Positions 17,727 to 26,113 are shown, counted from the stretch's first letter. The stretch: 64,000 nucleotides of DNA from an uncultured Lactobacillus sp. (GCA_937916845.1 CALFSK010000069.1:62001-126000), one strand, 5' to 3'. Numbers and translations: made by a program. The notes: generated by a model from the letters alone, not told the origin.

Positions 17727-17742
17727 TTGTTTAAGTAAACAA
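17727..17742 (-). promoter_or_regulatory. Putative operator of the pot operon regulator
   Basis: TTGTTTA and TAAACAA form perfect 7-bp arms separated by two bases, 24 bases before the regulator start codon. Confidence 0.5.
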
Positions 17743-17863
17743 TAAGTTTAGTACAGTCTTTAATTATAGCGAAAAAGCTTGGTGAGACAAGTTAAAAATG
17801 CGTGTGACTAATATGTTATTCTAATCGAACATATAAGTTGATTTGATAGTGCTTGCCGATTGC

Positions 17864-17894
17864 AAAAAAGAGTCTGGGTAATCATCCCAGACTC
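17864..17894 (-). terminator. Terminator of the ASCH protein gene
   Basis: GAGTCTGGG pairs with CCCAGACTC around a seven-base loop. On the minus strand it is followed by six T residues. Confidence 0.87.
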
Positions 17895-17909
17895 GTCATG
17901 GTTATTAGG

Positions 17910-18377
17910 TTAGTCGGCGCGATAAACAACTTCGAAGACTTCACTGACCATTGGGGTGTCGGAAGATAAGTTGTGTCCGTGCGCTTCAAGGGTCGGGGTA
18001 AATTCATCCGTTTTACGTTTGCGCCAGTCGCCGATGGTGCGGTCGCCCTCATCTTCGTGCCAGGCGTGTTCCGCGGAGATCCGGTAGAACGGGATCAGTT
18101 CGGAAACGACCGTTTTGATCACGGCAACTGGTTTCATATCGCCGTTGAATAAAACGTTGTAGTCACCAGGCTGGGGGATGGCAACTTGTTCATTGGTATA
18201 GGTGTCCAATGGGGTGGTCGTTGCGGTTTTAGTCCCAGCTAAGATGGCATCCGTTGCGGCTTGAACCTCGGCTGGCTTGTTCTGATCGCCGAACCAGCGG
18301 GTTTGATAAGAGGCCCCGTTGGTATCGGTCGTTTCAGTATATGCTTTCCATAATTCTTCTGCTGATTTTGCTGGCAT
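17910..18377 (-). CDS. ASCH-domain protein
   Basis: About 155 residues of the ASCH/PUA-like fold. GTKTATTTPLDTY and the region PGDYNVLFNGDMKPVAVI are characteristic, and the conserved HAWHEDEGDRTIGDWR segment lies near the C-terminus. Such proteins bind RNA or modified nucleosides and some are amidohydrolases of modified bases. AGGTG lies before the ATG at 18377; the upstream GTG at 18386 is part of that site. Monocistronic. Confidence 0.85.
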   Translation of the reverse strand: MPAKSAEELWKAYTETTDTNGASYQTRWFGDQNKPAEVQAATDAILAGTKTATTTPLDTYTNEQVAIPQPGDYNVLFNGDMKPVAVIKTVVSELIPFYRISAEHAWHEDEGDRTIGDWRKRKTDEFTPTLEAHGHNLSSDTPMVSEVFEVVYRAD

Positions 18378-18539
18378 AAGCTTCACCTAATTTCAATAAG
18401 AATAGTGAACTCATGGTCATGTAACCGAATTCACAACCTAAGTATAGCATGCCATTTCTCAAAACGACACGGCAGTGACTGCTTTTCATTTAGAAAACGG
18501 GCGTTAATCATTACGGCGACTTAACGATTGAAATTTTGA

Positions 18540-18545
18540 TATAAT
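18540..18545 (+). promoter_or_regulatory. -10 box for the GNAT pair
   Basis: TATAAT 26 bases before the first GNAT start. The matching -35 is weak. Confidence 0.5.
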
Positions 18546-18570
18546 AAAACTATGAATTGGGGGTAACGAT

Positions 18571-19059
18571 ATGCAAATTACACCAGTCAAAGTGACTGAT
18601 TTACCACAAATCATGACCATTGAACGGGCGGGCTTTTCCGACGCTGAAGCGGGGAGTCAAGCGGCTTATCAGGAGCGGATTCAAAAGCTGGGATCGACCT
18701 TTTTAGTTGCGCGCGATGGTGATGTGGTTCTGGGCTTCATCGTGGGACCGGCGACAACGGAACGCTACATTGAAGATGAGATGTTTGCGACGACCCCGAC
18801 AAACTTAGCGCACGGTGGCCACCAACTAGTCTTTACACTGGCCGTCGCACCAACTGCTCGTCATCAGCATGTCGGTAGTCAATTATTAGCAGCGCTAGAA
18901 GCTGACGCCCGTGCAAAGGGTCGGACGAGTTTGTCATTAACGTGTCTAAAACGGCTCGTGCCATTTTACGAGCAGAACGGATTTACGAATCAGGGTGTCG
19001 CGGCGTCCAGCCACGCTGACGAAACTTGGTACAATTTAGAGAAAGTCTGGGACAAATAA
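18571..19059 (+). CDS. GNAT-family N-acetyltransferase
   Basis: 162 residues. The acetyl-CoA binding segment is LAVAPTARHQHVGSQLLAAL (about 91-110), and FYEQNGF is the typical C-terminal motif. It resembles the AANAT/RimI-like branch acting on small amines or protein N-termini; substrate unknown. GGGGGTAACG precedes the start. Its stop overlaps the start of the next GNAT gene by one base, so the pair is translated together. Confidence 0.9.
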   Translation: MQITPVKVTDLPQIMTIERAGFSDAEAGSQAAYQERIQKLGSTFLVARDGDVVLGFIVGPATTERYIEDEMFATTPTNLAHGGHQLVFTLAVAPTARHQHVGSQLLAALEADARAKGRTSLSLTCLKRLVPFYEQNGFTNQGVAASSHADETWYNLEKVWDK

Positions 19060-19586
19060 TGAAATTATCAACGCTACAAGCAGAATTGCCTAACTTTAAG
19101 ATCCGGTTATTAACATTGGAAGACCAAGAAGAATTACTTGCTTTAGAACAGAGTAATCCGGAATACCGCCGTTACTTTTCACCAGAACCATTGACTACGG
19201 AAGAAGTTCAGCACGATTTAACGGCAACGCCACACACGGTTGCACCGGAACAAAAGCAGGTGTTTGGCTTTTATTTAGCCAACCGGTTAGTGGCCGTCTT
19301 GGACGTGTTGAACCAGTATCCGCAAGAACAATTTTTATTCATTGGACTACTAATGGTTAATCAAGCTTACCAACGAAAGACGGTCGGCAAAGTCATCATG
19401 ACCGGTTTAATGCAAGCGGCCATGAAGAGTGGGGTCGCCTGCCTACAACTGACCCGGGTCACAACTGATACCGGAGTGGAAACCTTCTGGAAAAAGCTTG
19501 GCTTTGAGAACGGCGACCAACTCTTTTTGCCACTTAAACACGGCGGTCGGTTACCGGTAACGACGATGTCCCGCCTATTAAAATAA
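19059..19586 (+). CDS. GNAT-family N-acetyltransferase
   Basis: 175 residues. The N-terminus is KIRLLTLEDQEELLALEQSN-like, and the CoA-binding region is LLMVNQAYQRKTVGKVIMTGL, followed by FWKKLGFE. The start at 19059 shares its A with the previous gene's stop (TAATG). Two different acetyltransferases in one tight operon may act on related substrates, which is an inference. Confidence 0.85.
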   Translation: MKLSTLQAELPNFKIRLLTLEDQEELLALEQSNPEYRRYFSPEPLTTEEVQHDLTATPHTVAPEQKQVFGFYLANRLVAVLDVLNQYPQEQFLFIGLLMVNQAYQRKTVGKVIMTGLMQAAMKSGVACLQLTRVTTDTGVETFWKKLGFENGDQLFLPLKHGGRLPVTTMSRLLK

Positions 19587-19688
19587 AAGGGGCAATTCTC
19601 ATCGAAATTTAGCGTGTCCGGCCACCTAAACTGATGCGATTCGTGTTAAACTCATGATGATCATATTATAGAAATGAGGGTAAATACG

Positions 19689-19874
19689 ATGCTTAAACGA
19701 TGGGGAAAGGCCGATACTGGCATGCTGATTGCAGCGGTTATTTTACTGGCAGTGCTCTTCTACTTTTTCGAGCTAACTGCCAGCTTAACAACTAGTGTGA
19801 TTGCCTTTCCGATTAGTTTAGTTGTCCTGATGGGAATCATGGAATACGCCGCTTACGAATTGCGGAAAAAATAG
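19689..19874 (+). CDS. Small two-helix membrane protein
   Basis: 61 residues. KRWGKAD is followed by two hydrophobic helices (MLIAAVILLAVLFYFFEL and TSVIAFPISLVVLMGIMEYA) and ends RKK. GAGGG lies eight bases before the ATG at 19689. Family not recognised. A copy of the 120-nt sense-oriented repeat starts four bases after the stop. Confidence 0.65.
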   Translation: MLKRWGKADTGMLIAAVILLAVLFYFFELTASLTTSVIAFPISLVVLMGIMEYAAYELRKK

Positions 19875-19877
19875 GCA

Positions 19878-19998
19878 GAGTGGGACAAAGGGCGAATAGC
19901 TTGTGAGCATTAACGTGGAATCGGAGTTTATTCCGGGGTTTGGAATAAGCCCCGGTTCCGGGTTAAGCGGAGCAAACTGCCCTCTTGGCGCACGTTTC
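19878..19998 (+). repeat. 120-nt structured 3' repeat, copy 1
   Basis: Begins GAGTGGGACAAAGGGCG and ends GCGCACGTTTC. An 18-bp inner stem (GGAATCGGAGTTTATTCC with GGAATAAGCCCCGGTTCC) and an outer stem (AAAGGGC/AGCTTG with CAAACTGCCC) match the folds of copies at 40137 and 47240. AGCATTAACGTG and GGGTTAAGCGGA are nearly invariant. It lies directly after the small membrane protein gene. Confidence 0.8.
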
Positions 19999-20004
19999 AG
20001 CTAG

Positions 20005-20053
20005 AAAAATAGCGGTTCAGAAACCAGTTAAAGATTTCTGAACCGCTATTTTT
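20005..20053 (+). terminator. Terminator after 3' repeat copy 1
   Basis: AATAGCGGTTCAGAAA pairs with TTTCTGAACCGCTATT, followed by T residues. Confidence 0.85.
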
Positions 20054-20069
20054 GTATGTCTGTACTTGC

Positions 20070-20247
20070 TTCCGGCGGCTCGTAATGAATGCCGCTATGG
20101 GACCGGTGAAAGCCTGAGGAGCGGTCTTTCACCTCGCTTTAATGCTTTGCCCAACCCGCAAATCATTAAAGACGTCCGTGGTGTAAACGGGAAGGTTCAT
20201 CCCGTCAACACCACCTTCACGGCGGCATTCATTACGAGCCACCTGCA
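20070..20247 (+). ncRNA. Structured element, isolated domain 1 copy
   Basis: About 178 nt. The outer stem GGCTCGTAATGAATGCCG pairs with CGGCATTCATTACGAGCC. Inside are three hairpins: TGAAAG/CTTTCA around CCTGAGGAGCGGT, CTTTAATG-TTTGC with GCAAA-CATTAAAG, and GGTGT-GGGA with TCCC-ACACC. The same architecture occurs at 53004-53181 with different stem sequences but the same joints (TTCCGGC, GGGACCGG, GGAGCGGTCT, CCGTCCGTGG, CCACCTTCACG). Such covariation indicates a selected fold. No known family assigned. Confidence 0.75.
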
Positions 20248-20305
20248 GCCTGATTGAGCGTACTAAGGTGGGAAGTTTTTTCGAAAAGCGTAATTATATT
20301 AAATG

Positions 20306-20473
20306 TTAGGAATGTGGCCACGTGCCATCATCAAATGTCCAGATGATATCTGTTTTAGTTTTAATGTCTGTTTGGTACCACATTTCACCGTCATCAGGAA
20401 TCACGTCTTTATCGTAACCGCCGTTAGGATTTTCAATGGTGCTAAATATTGCCCGCCGTTCTTTATAAAACTC
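20306..20473 (-). pseudogene. C-terminal remnant of a protein gene
   Basis: A 55-codon open stretch on the minus strand ends with a stop at 20306 and encodes segments such as NPNGGYDKDVIPDDGEMWYQ and DIIWTFDDGTWPHS, which look like real protein. There is no start codon or ribosome site, and an in-frame stop lies just upstream at 20474-20476. It reads as the tail of a lost gene between the structured element and the GntR operon. Parent family unknown. Confidence 0.55.
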
Positions 20474-20503
20474 TTAAGGTTAGTTGCATTTAACCGTACT
20501 ACG

Positions 20504-20531
20504 CTGTACTATTTACTGATAACTAGTACAG
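20504..20531 (+). promoter_or_regulatory. GntR (YtrA-type) operator
   Basis: CTGTACTA and TAGTACAG form perfect 8-bp arms 12 bases apart, ending 29 bases before the GntR start codon. Position fits autorepression of the operon. Confidence 0.65.
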
Positions 20532-20560
20532 TACCATACAGTGAAAGAGGTAGCGGCCCT

Positions 20561-20920
20561 ATGCAGATTGATCATGTCAGCGGCCAACCGTACTACGCCC
20601 AGCTCGTTGAGGGTGTTAAGCAAGATATTGAACACGGTATTTTACAAGTGGACGACCAGCTGCCGTCCGTTCGTGAAATGGCCCGCCAACATTTGCTTAA
20701 TCCTAATACGGTCAGCAAAGCGTACAAACAGTTGGAAGCCCAACAAGTTATTCGCACGGTGCCGGGCAAAGGAACTTACGTTAACGCCTTTAACCCGACC
20801 TCAGTGCGCACCGAGTTACAAAAGAGGTTACAACAGATCGTCAGTCAGGCCCAAGAAGCGGGGATTAGCTTCAATGAAATGCGGGGCTGGCTCGACCAGA
20901 TGGAAGGAACGACGTTATGA
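20561..20920 (+). CDS. GntR-family regulator (YtrA type)
   Basis: 119 residues. A winged helix (DDQLPSVREMARQHLLNPNT, then KAYKQLEAQQVIRTVPGKGTYV) is followed by a short dimerisation helix rather than a ligand domain, which is the YtrA layout. It is the first gene of an operon with an ABC ATPase (overlap ATGA) and permease, the usual context for YtrA repressors that respond to cell-wall-active stress. The start at 20561 has AGAGG ten bases upstream. Codons further upstream lie in the operator and pseudogene region. Confidence 0.92.
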   Translation: MQIDHVSGQPYYAQLVEGVKQDIEHGILQVDDQLPSVREMARQHLLNPNTVSKAYKQLEAQQVIRTVPGKGTYVNAFNPTSVRTELQKRLQQIVSQAQEAGISFNEMRGWLDQMEGTTL

Positions 20921-21810
20921 GTTTAGTCATTAATAAGTTAAGCAAGGAAATTGACCAGCATCCAACCCTTGATAGCATCAGCTTCACGGTGCAACCGGGT
21001 CAAATCATCGGTGTCATTGGTCGAAACGGTGTTGGGAAAACGACGCTATTTCGGACGATCAACGGTCAATATTTAGCCGATAACGGCAACGTAACGGTTG
21101 ATGGTCAAGTCTTGGCAGAACACCCAGAGTTAAAAACGGCGCTATGTTTTATTGACCCGTTAGCAAACTTTTTCCGGGGCGCCACGATTAAACAGATTCA
21201 GAGTTACTACCAGGCGGCGTATCCCCACTTTGATGCGAAGAAGTTCGAATCGTTACTGAAACGTTACCATTTAATGGGCAACCAAAAGTTACGGCACTTT
21301 TCGAAGGGGACCTTTGGCCTATTTACCATTATCTTAAGTGTGGCAACGAATGCGCCGTACCTTTTCTTGGACGAACCACTCGACGGGTTAGACGTTTTGA
21401 TTCGGAAAAACATCCTCAGTATTTTGATTGAAGAAGTCGCTGGGGGGAAGCGGTCGATTTTAATTGCGTCACATAACTTAGTCGAATTAGAAGGTGTGAT
21501 CGACCGGGCGTTAATGCTTAAAGATGGACAAGTCGTCAACGATTACCAGCTCGAAGATATGCGGAGCCAAGCCCGCAAGATTCAGTTAGTTTATCGGGAT
21601 AAAAAAGTACCGGAATTACTGCGGCAAGCGGGTCGGGTCGTTCACGTTTCGGGACGGGTCATCGTCGTAGTCTTTGAAAATTACACGGAAAAATTGCGGG
21701 AACAATTGGCTGCGACTCAGCCGGTCTTTCAAGAGGAATTACCGCTTTCGTTAACGGACCTATTTATGGCCAATTTAACGGATGAAGCGGACTACGAGTT
21801 ATTATCATAG
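20917..21810 (+). CDS. ABC transporter ATP-binding protein
   Basis: 297 residues. Walker A is GRNGVGKT, Walker B is YLFLDEPLDGLD, and the switch His is in IASHNLVE. The signature region is altered to RHFSKGTFGLFTI instead of LSGGQ, which is common in YtrB-like ATPases. A C-terminal extension of about 80 residues follows. The start overlaps gntR by four bases. It works with the permease 13 bases downstream. Confidence 0.92.
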   Translation: MSLVINKLSKEIDQHPTLDSISFTVQPGQIIGVIGRNGVGKTTLFRTINGQYLADNGNVTVDGQVLAEHPELKTALCFIDPLANFFRGATIKQIQSYYQAAYPHFDAKKFESLLKRYHLMGNQKLRHFSKGTFGLFTIILSVATNAPYLFLDEPLDGLDVLIRKNILSILIEEVAGGKRSILIASHNLVELEGVIDRALMLKDGQVVNDYQLEDMRSQARKIQLVYRDKKVPELLRQAGRVVHVSGRVIVVVFENYTEKLREQLAATQPVFQEELPLSLTDLFMANLTDEADYELLS

Positions 21811-21823
21811 GGGTGAATGAGGA

Positions 21824-22825
21824 ATGTCAAATCAAAAATTAAGACGGTTACTGTGGCGGCATTACCGTATTTGGTTGTTAACGGCAGTTATTGTGCTGAT
21901 TGCGGCTGGACTAAAAGAAGGCATGAGCGTTGTCAATCAACCTAATATTTACGTACATCCGGGAGCCTTTACCTTGGAAGAAGGCGGCGTGTTAAGAATG
22001 TTCGTCGCCGTTATCGTCTATTTTGTGCTTGGACTAACCATGTATTTGCACGATAACTGGACGAACTTTAACTACTATCTGTTTGCTTTGCCCGTTGTTC
22101 GGCGACGAATCTACCGGCAAAAGATTGGGTTGATGGTTACAGCGGTGACAGTTGGCTATATCCTGATGCAAGGCGTTTACTTTATCGCGATTCAAGCTGT
22201 TTTAGCCAAACGGCACGCCTACTTTGTGTGGGGGAATTCTTGGCGGGTTGAACTGTCACGACTAATTCTACTACTGGTTCTAATGATGATTGGGACAACG
22301 TTTGGCTTGTGGGTCGGTCACATTTTTGCAAGCGTCTTTGCTGGAATCGTCTTCTCCCTCAGTATGATTTTTGCATATAACGGTCTGATTAATTTGTTAT
22401 CCGGTATCTCGGGGATGCAATATCGTCAGCTGGATATTTTAAATCAGCTGGATTCAGGCAGTTGGCTTGAATTGGGGGCTGCAATCGTTGCGGGTGTCGT
22501 GTTTGGTGGTTTCTTATACTGGCTAAATGGCTGGGGCTTTGATCACCTATCATTAGAAGATAGTCGTGAGTTTTTCCGCTTTCCGGAGTTACGTTCCGCC
22601 GTTTTATGGTTTTCTATTATTTATTTAATTATTGCGACTAGTTGTTCGGAATTTGGTCTGGAAATTCTGGGGTTAATCACGGATAATTACCGTGAGAATA
22701 TGCCACTGGGAACGGGTATTATTATGGGATTAGTGATCGGCTATTTGACCTGGAGTTTAGGTCGGTGGTTCTTGTATCGTCCCGATAAGTTTCGGGATGT
22801 ATGGACGTTTAAAAAACTAAGTTAA
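21824..22825 (+). CDS. ABC transporter permease
   Basis: 333 residues with about eight predicted helices. The N-terminus is basic (RRLLWRHYRIW), and an FNYYLFALPVVRRRIYRQK loop lies between helices 2 and 3, as in ABC-2 permeases coupled to YtrB-like ATPases. A good GGGGTGAATGAGGA ribosome site precedes it. Probable role: export or membrane-stress response. Confidence 0.85.
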   Translation: MSNQKLRRLLWRHYRIWLLTAVIVLIAAGLKEGMSVVNQPNIYVHPGAFTLEEGGVLRMFVAVIVYFVLGLTMYLHDNWTNFNYYLFALPVVRRRIYRQKIGLMVTAVTVGYILMQGVYFIAIQAVLAKRHAYFVWGNSWRVELSRLILLLVLMMIGTTFGLWVGHIFASVFAGIVFSLSMIFAYNGLINLLSGISGMQYRQLDILNQLDSGSWLELGAAIVAGVVFGGFLYWLNGWGFDHLSLEDSREFFRFPELRSAVLWFSIIYLIIATSCSEFGLEILGLITDNYRENMPLGTGIIMGLVIGYLTWSLGRWFLYRPDKFRDVWTFKKLS

Positions 22826-22875
22826 GGTTACAGAGGCTTAGCCGCCTTCTGTGCACTCAAATTAGGAGGGACATC

Positions 22876-23091
22876 ATGCGAATGCATCGTTCGGTTTGTG
22901 GGATGATATGGCTCAGCGCCATTCTATGTTTTATTTTAAAGATAGCGATTGGGGTGCGGGTAGACGCCGATGGATTGTTGGTGGAACCATTCTTTCTACT
23001 ACCACTGGGGTACGGGTTACTTGCGTTAGCCATCGTGACGACCATTGTTTTAGCCGTGCAACGCTGGCGCCAACGTGCCCATCATAATTAG
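22876..23091 (+). CDS. DUF3955-like small membrane protein
   Basis: 71 residues, two helices. The central VDADGLLVEPFFLLPLGYGL segment matches the DUF3955 pattern (aspartate-glycine, then EPFFL-P-G). AGGAGGG precedes the ATG by six bases. It lies 50 bases after the ABC permease and is probably part of that operon. Function unknown. Confidence 0.8.
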   Translation: MRMHRSVCGMIWLSAILCFILKIAIGVRVDADGLLVEPFFLLPLGYGLLALAIVTTIVLAVQRWRQRAHHN

Positions 23092-23178
23092 AGGCTGAAA
23101 GATTAAATTGGTCACTTCGGCGGGTGGAACTGGTGTGCTATCAGCGCCAACCGGATTAGGTAATAATCGAATAACACT

Positions 23179-23226
23179 AAAAACCGCCTGAGTTGTCAGC
23201 TGTACTGACACACTCAGGCGGTTTTG
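23179..23226. terminator. Bidirectional terminator
   Basis: AAAACCGCCTGAGT pairs with ACTCAGGCGGTTTT, with an inner TGTCAG/CTGACA stem. T-runs lie on both strands. It closes the ABC operon and the convergent dehydrogenase gene. Confidence 0.87.
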
Positions 23227-23257
23227 TTAGCGGCAAATTCTAGTTATCTATGAAGGA

Positions 23258-24628
23258 TTAACGAATCTTATCAAGGCGTTTTGCAACGGTCTTGATGTTT
23301 AACAAGTCCCAGTCTTCCAAGTTATGTGAAATGGAGTTATGACCCCAAGTCCCGCAACCTAGCGTTAGGGAAGGTGCAACGTTATCGTACTTGAAACCAA
23401 TGGCCCCCTGTGAAGAAGGAACGTTGATCAAAGCCCGGCAAGCCGTCATTTCAAGCGCAAATTGGTTCATGACCTTTTCATCAGTCGTGTGAAGCGTTGC
23501 CGTGTGACCTAAGCCACCCAAGGAAAGGCTCCGCTTCATTAAGTTGAAGCCGTTTTGCGTATCTTTAGCGTGAACGACCGCCAGAACGGGCGATAACTTT
23601 TCACGTGAAAAGACTTGGTCGCCACCGATATCTGGAATTTCAACGGCTAAGACCTTAGTGTCAACGGGAACATCGAAACCGGCCCACTGTGCAATCTGCC
23701 AAGGGGTCTGGCCCGCAACTTTCGGGTTAACGGCCTGTTTTTCTAAGTTCATGACGGTACTTTCAAGTGTTTTGAAGTTATCGGGACCAACGAAGTAAAC
23801 CCCGTTGTGACTGAGTTCGGATTTAACTTGATCGTAAATGCTGTCATCAACGATTAAGTTAGATTCAGACGCACAGATCATCCCGTTATCAAATGACTTG
23901 GAAATAATAACGTCACTAACGGCTTGCTTAACGTTCGCTGTTTTTTCGATGAAACATGGGACGTTACCGGGGCCAACGCCTAAGGCTGGTTTCCCGGTTG
24001 AGTAGGCCGTCTTAACCATGCCGGCACCACCGGTAGCGATAATCGTTGCCACACCTTTATGGTTCATTAGGGTGTTGGTGGCTTCTAAGCTAGGTTCTTT
24101 GATCCATTGAATCCAATCTTTAGGCGCACCCGCAGCTTCAGCGGCGTCACGGATGATGCGTCCAGTTTCAACACAAGACTTTTGTGCAAAGGGGTGGAAT
24201 CCAAAGATGATTGGGTTACGCGTCTTCAACGCAAGCATGGCGTTAAAGATAACGGTCGATGTTGGGTTCGTCACTGGTGTAACGCCGGCAATAATCCCAA
24301 CGGGTTCAGCGACTTTGGTAATGCCACTGACGGGATCGTCGTTGATGATGCCAACGGTTTTATCATCTTTAATATAGTTATAGATATTTTTAGCGGCAAA
24401 ATCATTTTTAGCGACTTTATCACGGTAGTTCCCACGACCAGTTTCTTCCACAGCCATGGCAGCTAACATTCCCCGTGCTGCGTGGGCGGCGTGCGCCATG
24501 GCAGTAACGGCTTTATCAATCTGATCCTGGTCCATGACTTCCAAGCGGTTGGCAGCCAAAGAGGCGTTTAACACAAGCCGATCAATTGATTGTTTAACTT
24601 CAGTTTTTTCATCAATTTCTTTCAACAT
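23258..24628 (-). CDS. Acetaldehyde dehydrogenase (CoA-acylating)
   Basis: 456 residues, a stand-alone aldehyde dehydrogenase domain like the N-terminal half of AdhE (EutE/MhpF type). It interconverts acetaldehyde, NAD and CoA with acetyl-CoA and NADH. The catalytic Cys is in SFDNGMICASESN, and the nucleotide-binding region is ATGGAGMVKTAY followed by GVGPGN. No alcohol dehydrogenase domain follows, so this is not a full AdhE. AGGAGG precedes the start. The upstream region holds a cre-like site and repeated TTGTGAA sequences that could bind CcpA and Rex. Confidence 0.92.
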   Translation of the reverse strand: MLKEIDEKTEVKQSIDRLVLNASLAANRLEVMDQDQIDKAVTAMAHAAHAARGMLAAMAVEETGRGNYRDKVAKNDFAAKNIYNYIKDDKTVGIINDDPVSGITKVAEPVGIIAGVTPVTNPTSTVIFNAMLALKTRNPIIFGFHPFAQKSCVETGRIIRDAAEAAGAPKDWIQWIKEPSLEATNTLMNHKGVATIIATGGAGMVKTAYSTGKPALGVGPGNVPCFIEKTANVKQAVSDVIISKSFDNGMICASESNLIVDDSIYDQVKSELSHNGVYFVGPDNFKTLESTVMNLEKQAVNPKVAGQTPWQIAQWAGFDVPVDTKVLAVEIPDIGGDQVFSREKLSPVLAVVHAKDTQNGFNLMKRSLSLGGLGHTATLHTTDEKVMNQFALEMTACRALINVPSSQGAIGFKYDNVAPSLTLGCGTWGHNSISHNLEDWDLLNIKTVAKRLDKIR

Positions 24629-24667
24629 CGAGGATTCCTCCTAAGCAATACAGTACTTGTTGTTTAT

Positions 24668-24834
24668 TTCACAATCCCTATTATAAACACTTCTTCACAA
24701 ATGTAAATACCCCGGATTGATTTCATTTATAATTTATACTATTGCGGTAATACCGGTGTATAAGGACTATATAATGAAATACTAGAAAGCGTTTACATTA
24801 TTGATACTACGGCAATTAGTTATTTTTTTCACAA
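24668..24834 (-). promoter_or_regulatory. Three TTGTGAA half-sites, possible Rex region
   Basis: TTGTGAA occurs on the minus strand at 24668-24674, 24694-24700 and 24828-24834, upstream of the acetaldehyde dehydrogenase gene. Rex sites are TTGTGAAN4TTCACAA; here only half-sites are clear. Confidence 0.35.
24784..24797 (-). promoter_or_regulatory. cre-like catabolite site between acetaldehyde dehydrogenase and fba
   Basis: AGAAAGCGTTTACA matches the CcpA consensus with one terminal mismatch; the reverse reads TGTAAACGCTTTCT. It lies 156 bases before the dehydrogenase start and 281 before fba, so the dehydrogenase is the more likely target. Confidence 0.55.
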
Positions 24835-24996
24835 ATGATTTTGAGCTGAACTAAAACTAACAAAAGTTAGGACATAAAGATGGTGGTATGAGCTAAAGTT
24901 TTAATTTAGGCCGGTACTGGAAAGGCTTACATCAAAAAGTGGGCCAACTTACCGGTATTGTGGGAATTGTATTGGGTAATAAATATCGCAAATCGG

Positions 24997-25026
24997 TTAT
25001 CACTGCTAAGTAAAGTGTGCTAAAAT
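24997..25026 (+). promoter_or_regulatory. Promoter of fba
   Basis: Extended -10 TGCTAAAAT (TAAAAT at 25021-25026) with TTATCA 18 bases upstream. It is about 50 bases before the start. The rest of the stretch 24835-24996 shows no gene. Confidence 0.55.
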
Positions 25027-25077
25027 GAATGTGATTCAAAAATCGTATCTCTTAATTAACCTAGGAGGGTTATTTTT

Positions 25078-25941
25078 ATGTCATTTGTAAATGCTGTTGA
25101 TATGACACAAGACGCATACAAGAACCATTACGCTATTGGTGCGTTTAACACTAACAACCTTGAATGGACTCGCTGCATCTTAAAGGGTGCGCAAGACACT
25201 AACACCCCAGTTATTCTTCAAGTTTCCATGGGCGCTGCTAAATACATGGGTGGCTACAAGTTGGTCATGGACTTAGTTGCTGATGAAATGGAAAGCATGA
25301 ACATCACTGTTCCTGTTGTTATGCATTTAGACCATGGTAACTACGAAGCTGCCAAGGAATGTATCGAAGTTGGTTTCTCATCAGTTATGTTTGATGGCCA
25401 TGACTTACCATTTGCCGAAAACTTAGAAAAGACTAAGGAAATCGTCAAATTAGCTCATGCTAAAGGCATCTCTGTTGAAGCCGAAGTTGGTTCAATTGGC
25501 GGTGAAGAAGACGGTATCATCGGTGAAGGTGAATTAGCATCTGTTGAAGAAGCTAAGACTTTAGCTGCTACTGGTATCGACATTTTAGCTGCTGGGATTG
25601 GTAACATCCATGGTAAGTACCCAGAAAACTGGACTGGCTTACATTTCGATCGTTTACAAGAAATCTCAGACGCTGTTAAGATGCCATTAGTTCTTCATGG
25701 TGGTTCTGGTATTCCTAAGGACCAAATCGTTAAGGCTGTTGAAATGGGTATCAGCAAGGTTAACGTTAACACCGAAAACCAAGTTGCTTTCGCTAACGCT
25801 ACCCGTGCCTACATCGAATCTGGCGCAGACCAAATCGGTAAGGGCTACGATCCTCGTAAATTATTAGCACCTGGTAAGAAAGCCATCGTTGATGTTATTA
25901 CATCACGTATCGGCTGGTTCGAAACTCCAGCAGTTAAATAA
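25078..25941 (+). CDS. fba: Fructose-1,6-bisphosphate aldolase, class II
   Basis: 287 residues, normal length. It cleaves fructose-1,6-bisphosphate to glyceraldehyde-3-phosphate and dihydroxyacetone phosphate in glycolysis. Metal-binding motifs: VMHLDHGNYE, GIGNIHGKYPE and LVLHGGSGIP. Codon use is much more biased than in neighbouring genes (repeated GGT, AAC, GAA and few rare codons), as expected for a highly expressed gene. AGGAGGG precedes the ATG. Monocistronic with its own promoter and terminator. Confidence 0.97.
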   Translation: MSFVNAVDMTQDAYKNHYAIGAFNTNNLEWTRCILKGAQDTNTPVILQVSMGAAKYMGGYKLVMDLVADEMESMNITVPVVMHLDHGNYEAAKECIEVGFSSVMFDGHDLPFAENLEKTKEIVKLAHAKGISVEAEVGSIGGEEDGIIGEGELASVEEAKTLAATGIDILAAGIGNIHGKYPENWTGLHFDRLQEISDAVKMPLVLHGGSGIPKDQIVKAVEMGISKVNVNTENQVAFANATRAYIESGADQIGKGYDPRKLLAPGKKAIVDVITSRIGWFETPAVK

Positions 25942-25960
25942 TTGGATTTTTGACTCAAAG

Positions 25961-25988
25961 AAAAAGTCGACTTCGGTCGGCTTTTTTG
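25961..25988 (+). terminator. Terminator of fba
   Basis: AAAAAGTCGAC-TTCG-GTCGGCTTTTTT: a short stem with a stable UUCG tetraloop and a T-run. Confidence 0.88.
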
Positions 25989-26067
25989 TTTACTATTAAA
26001 ACGAAATCGATCGTTCCGGCGGATACAGTTTTACAATTGCGATTGAGTTTTAACTTTAGTCTGTAAT

Positions 26068-26112
26068 AAAAAAATCGGGATTCCGAGCCAGTTGTGGCAG
26101 GATCCCGATTTT
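26068..26112 (-). terminator. Terminator of the GPH symporter gene
   Basis: AAAATCGGGAT pairs with ATCCCGATTTT. On the minus strand a T-run follows. It begins only two bases after the stop codon. Confidence 0.85.
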
Positions 26113-26113
26113 A

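Noticed and set aside
20303..20560. Long upstream extension of the GntR protein
   Set aside because: It runs through the operator and antisense to a gene remnant; the winged-helix protein begins at 20561.
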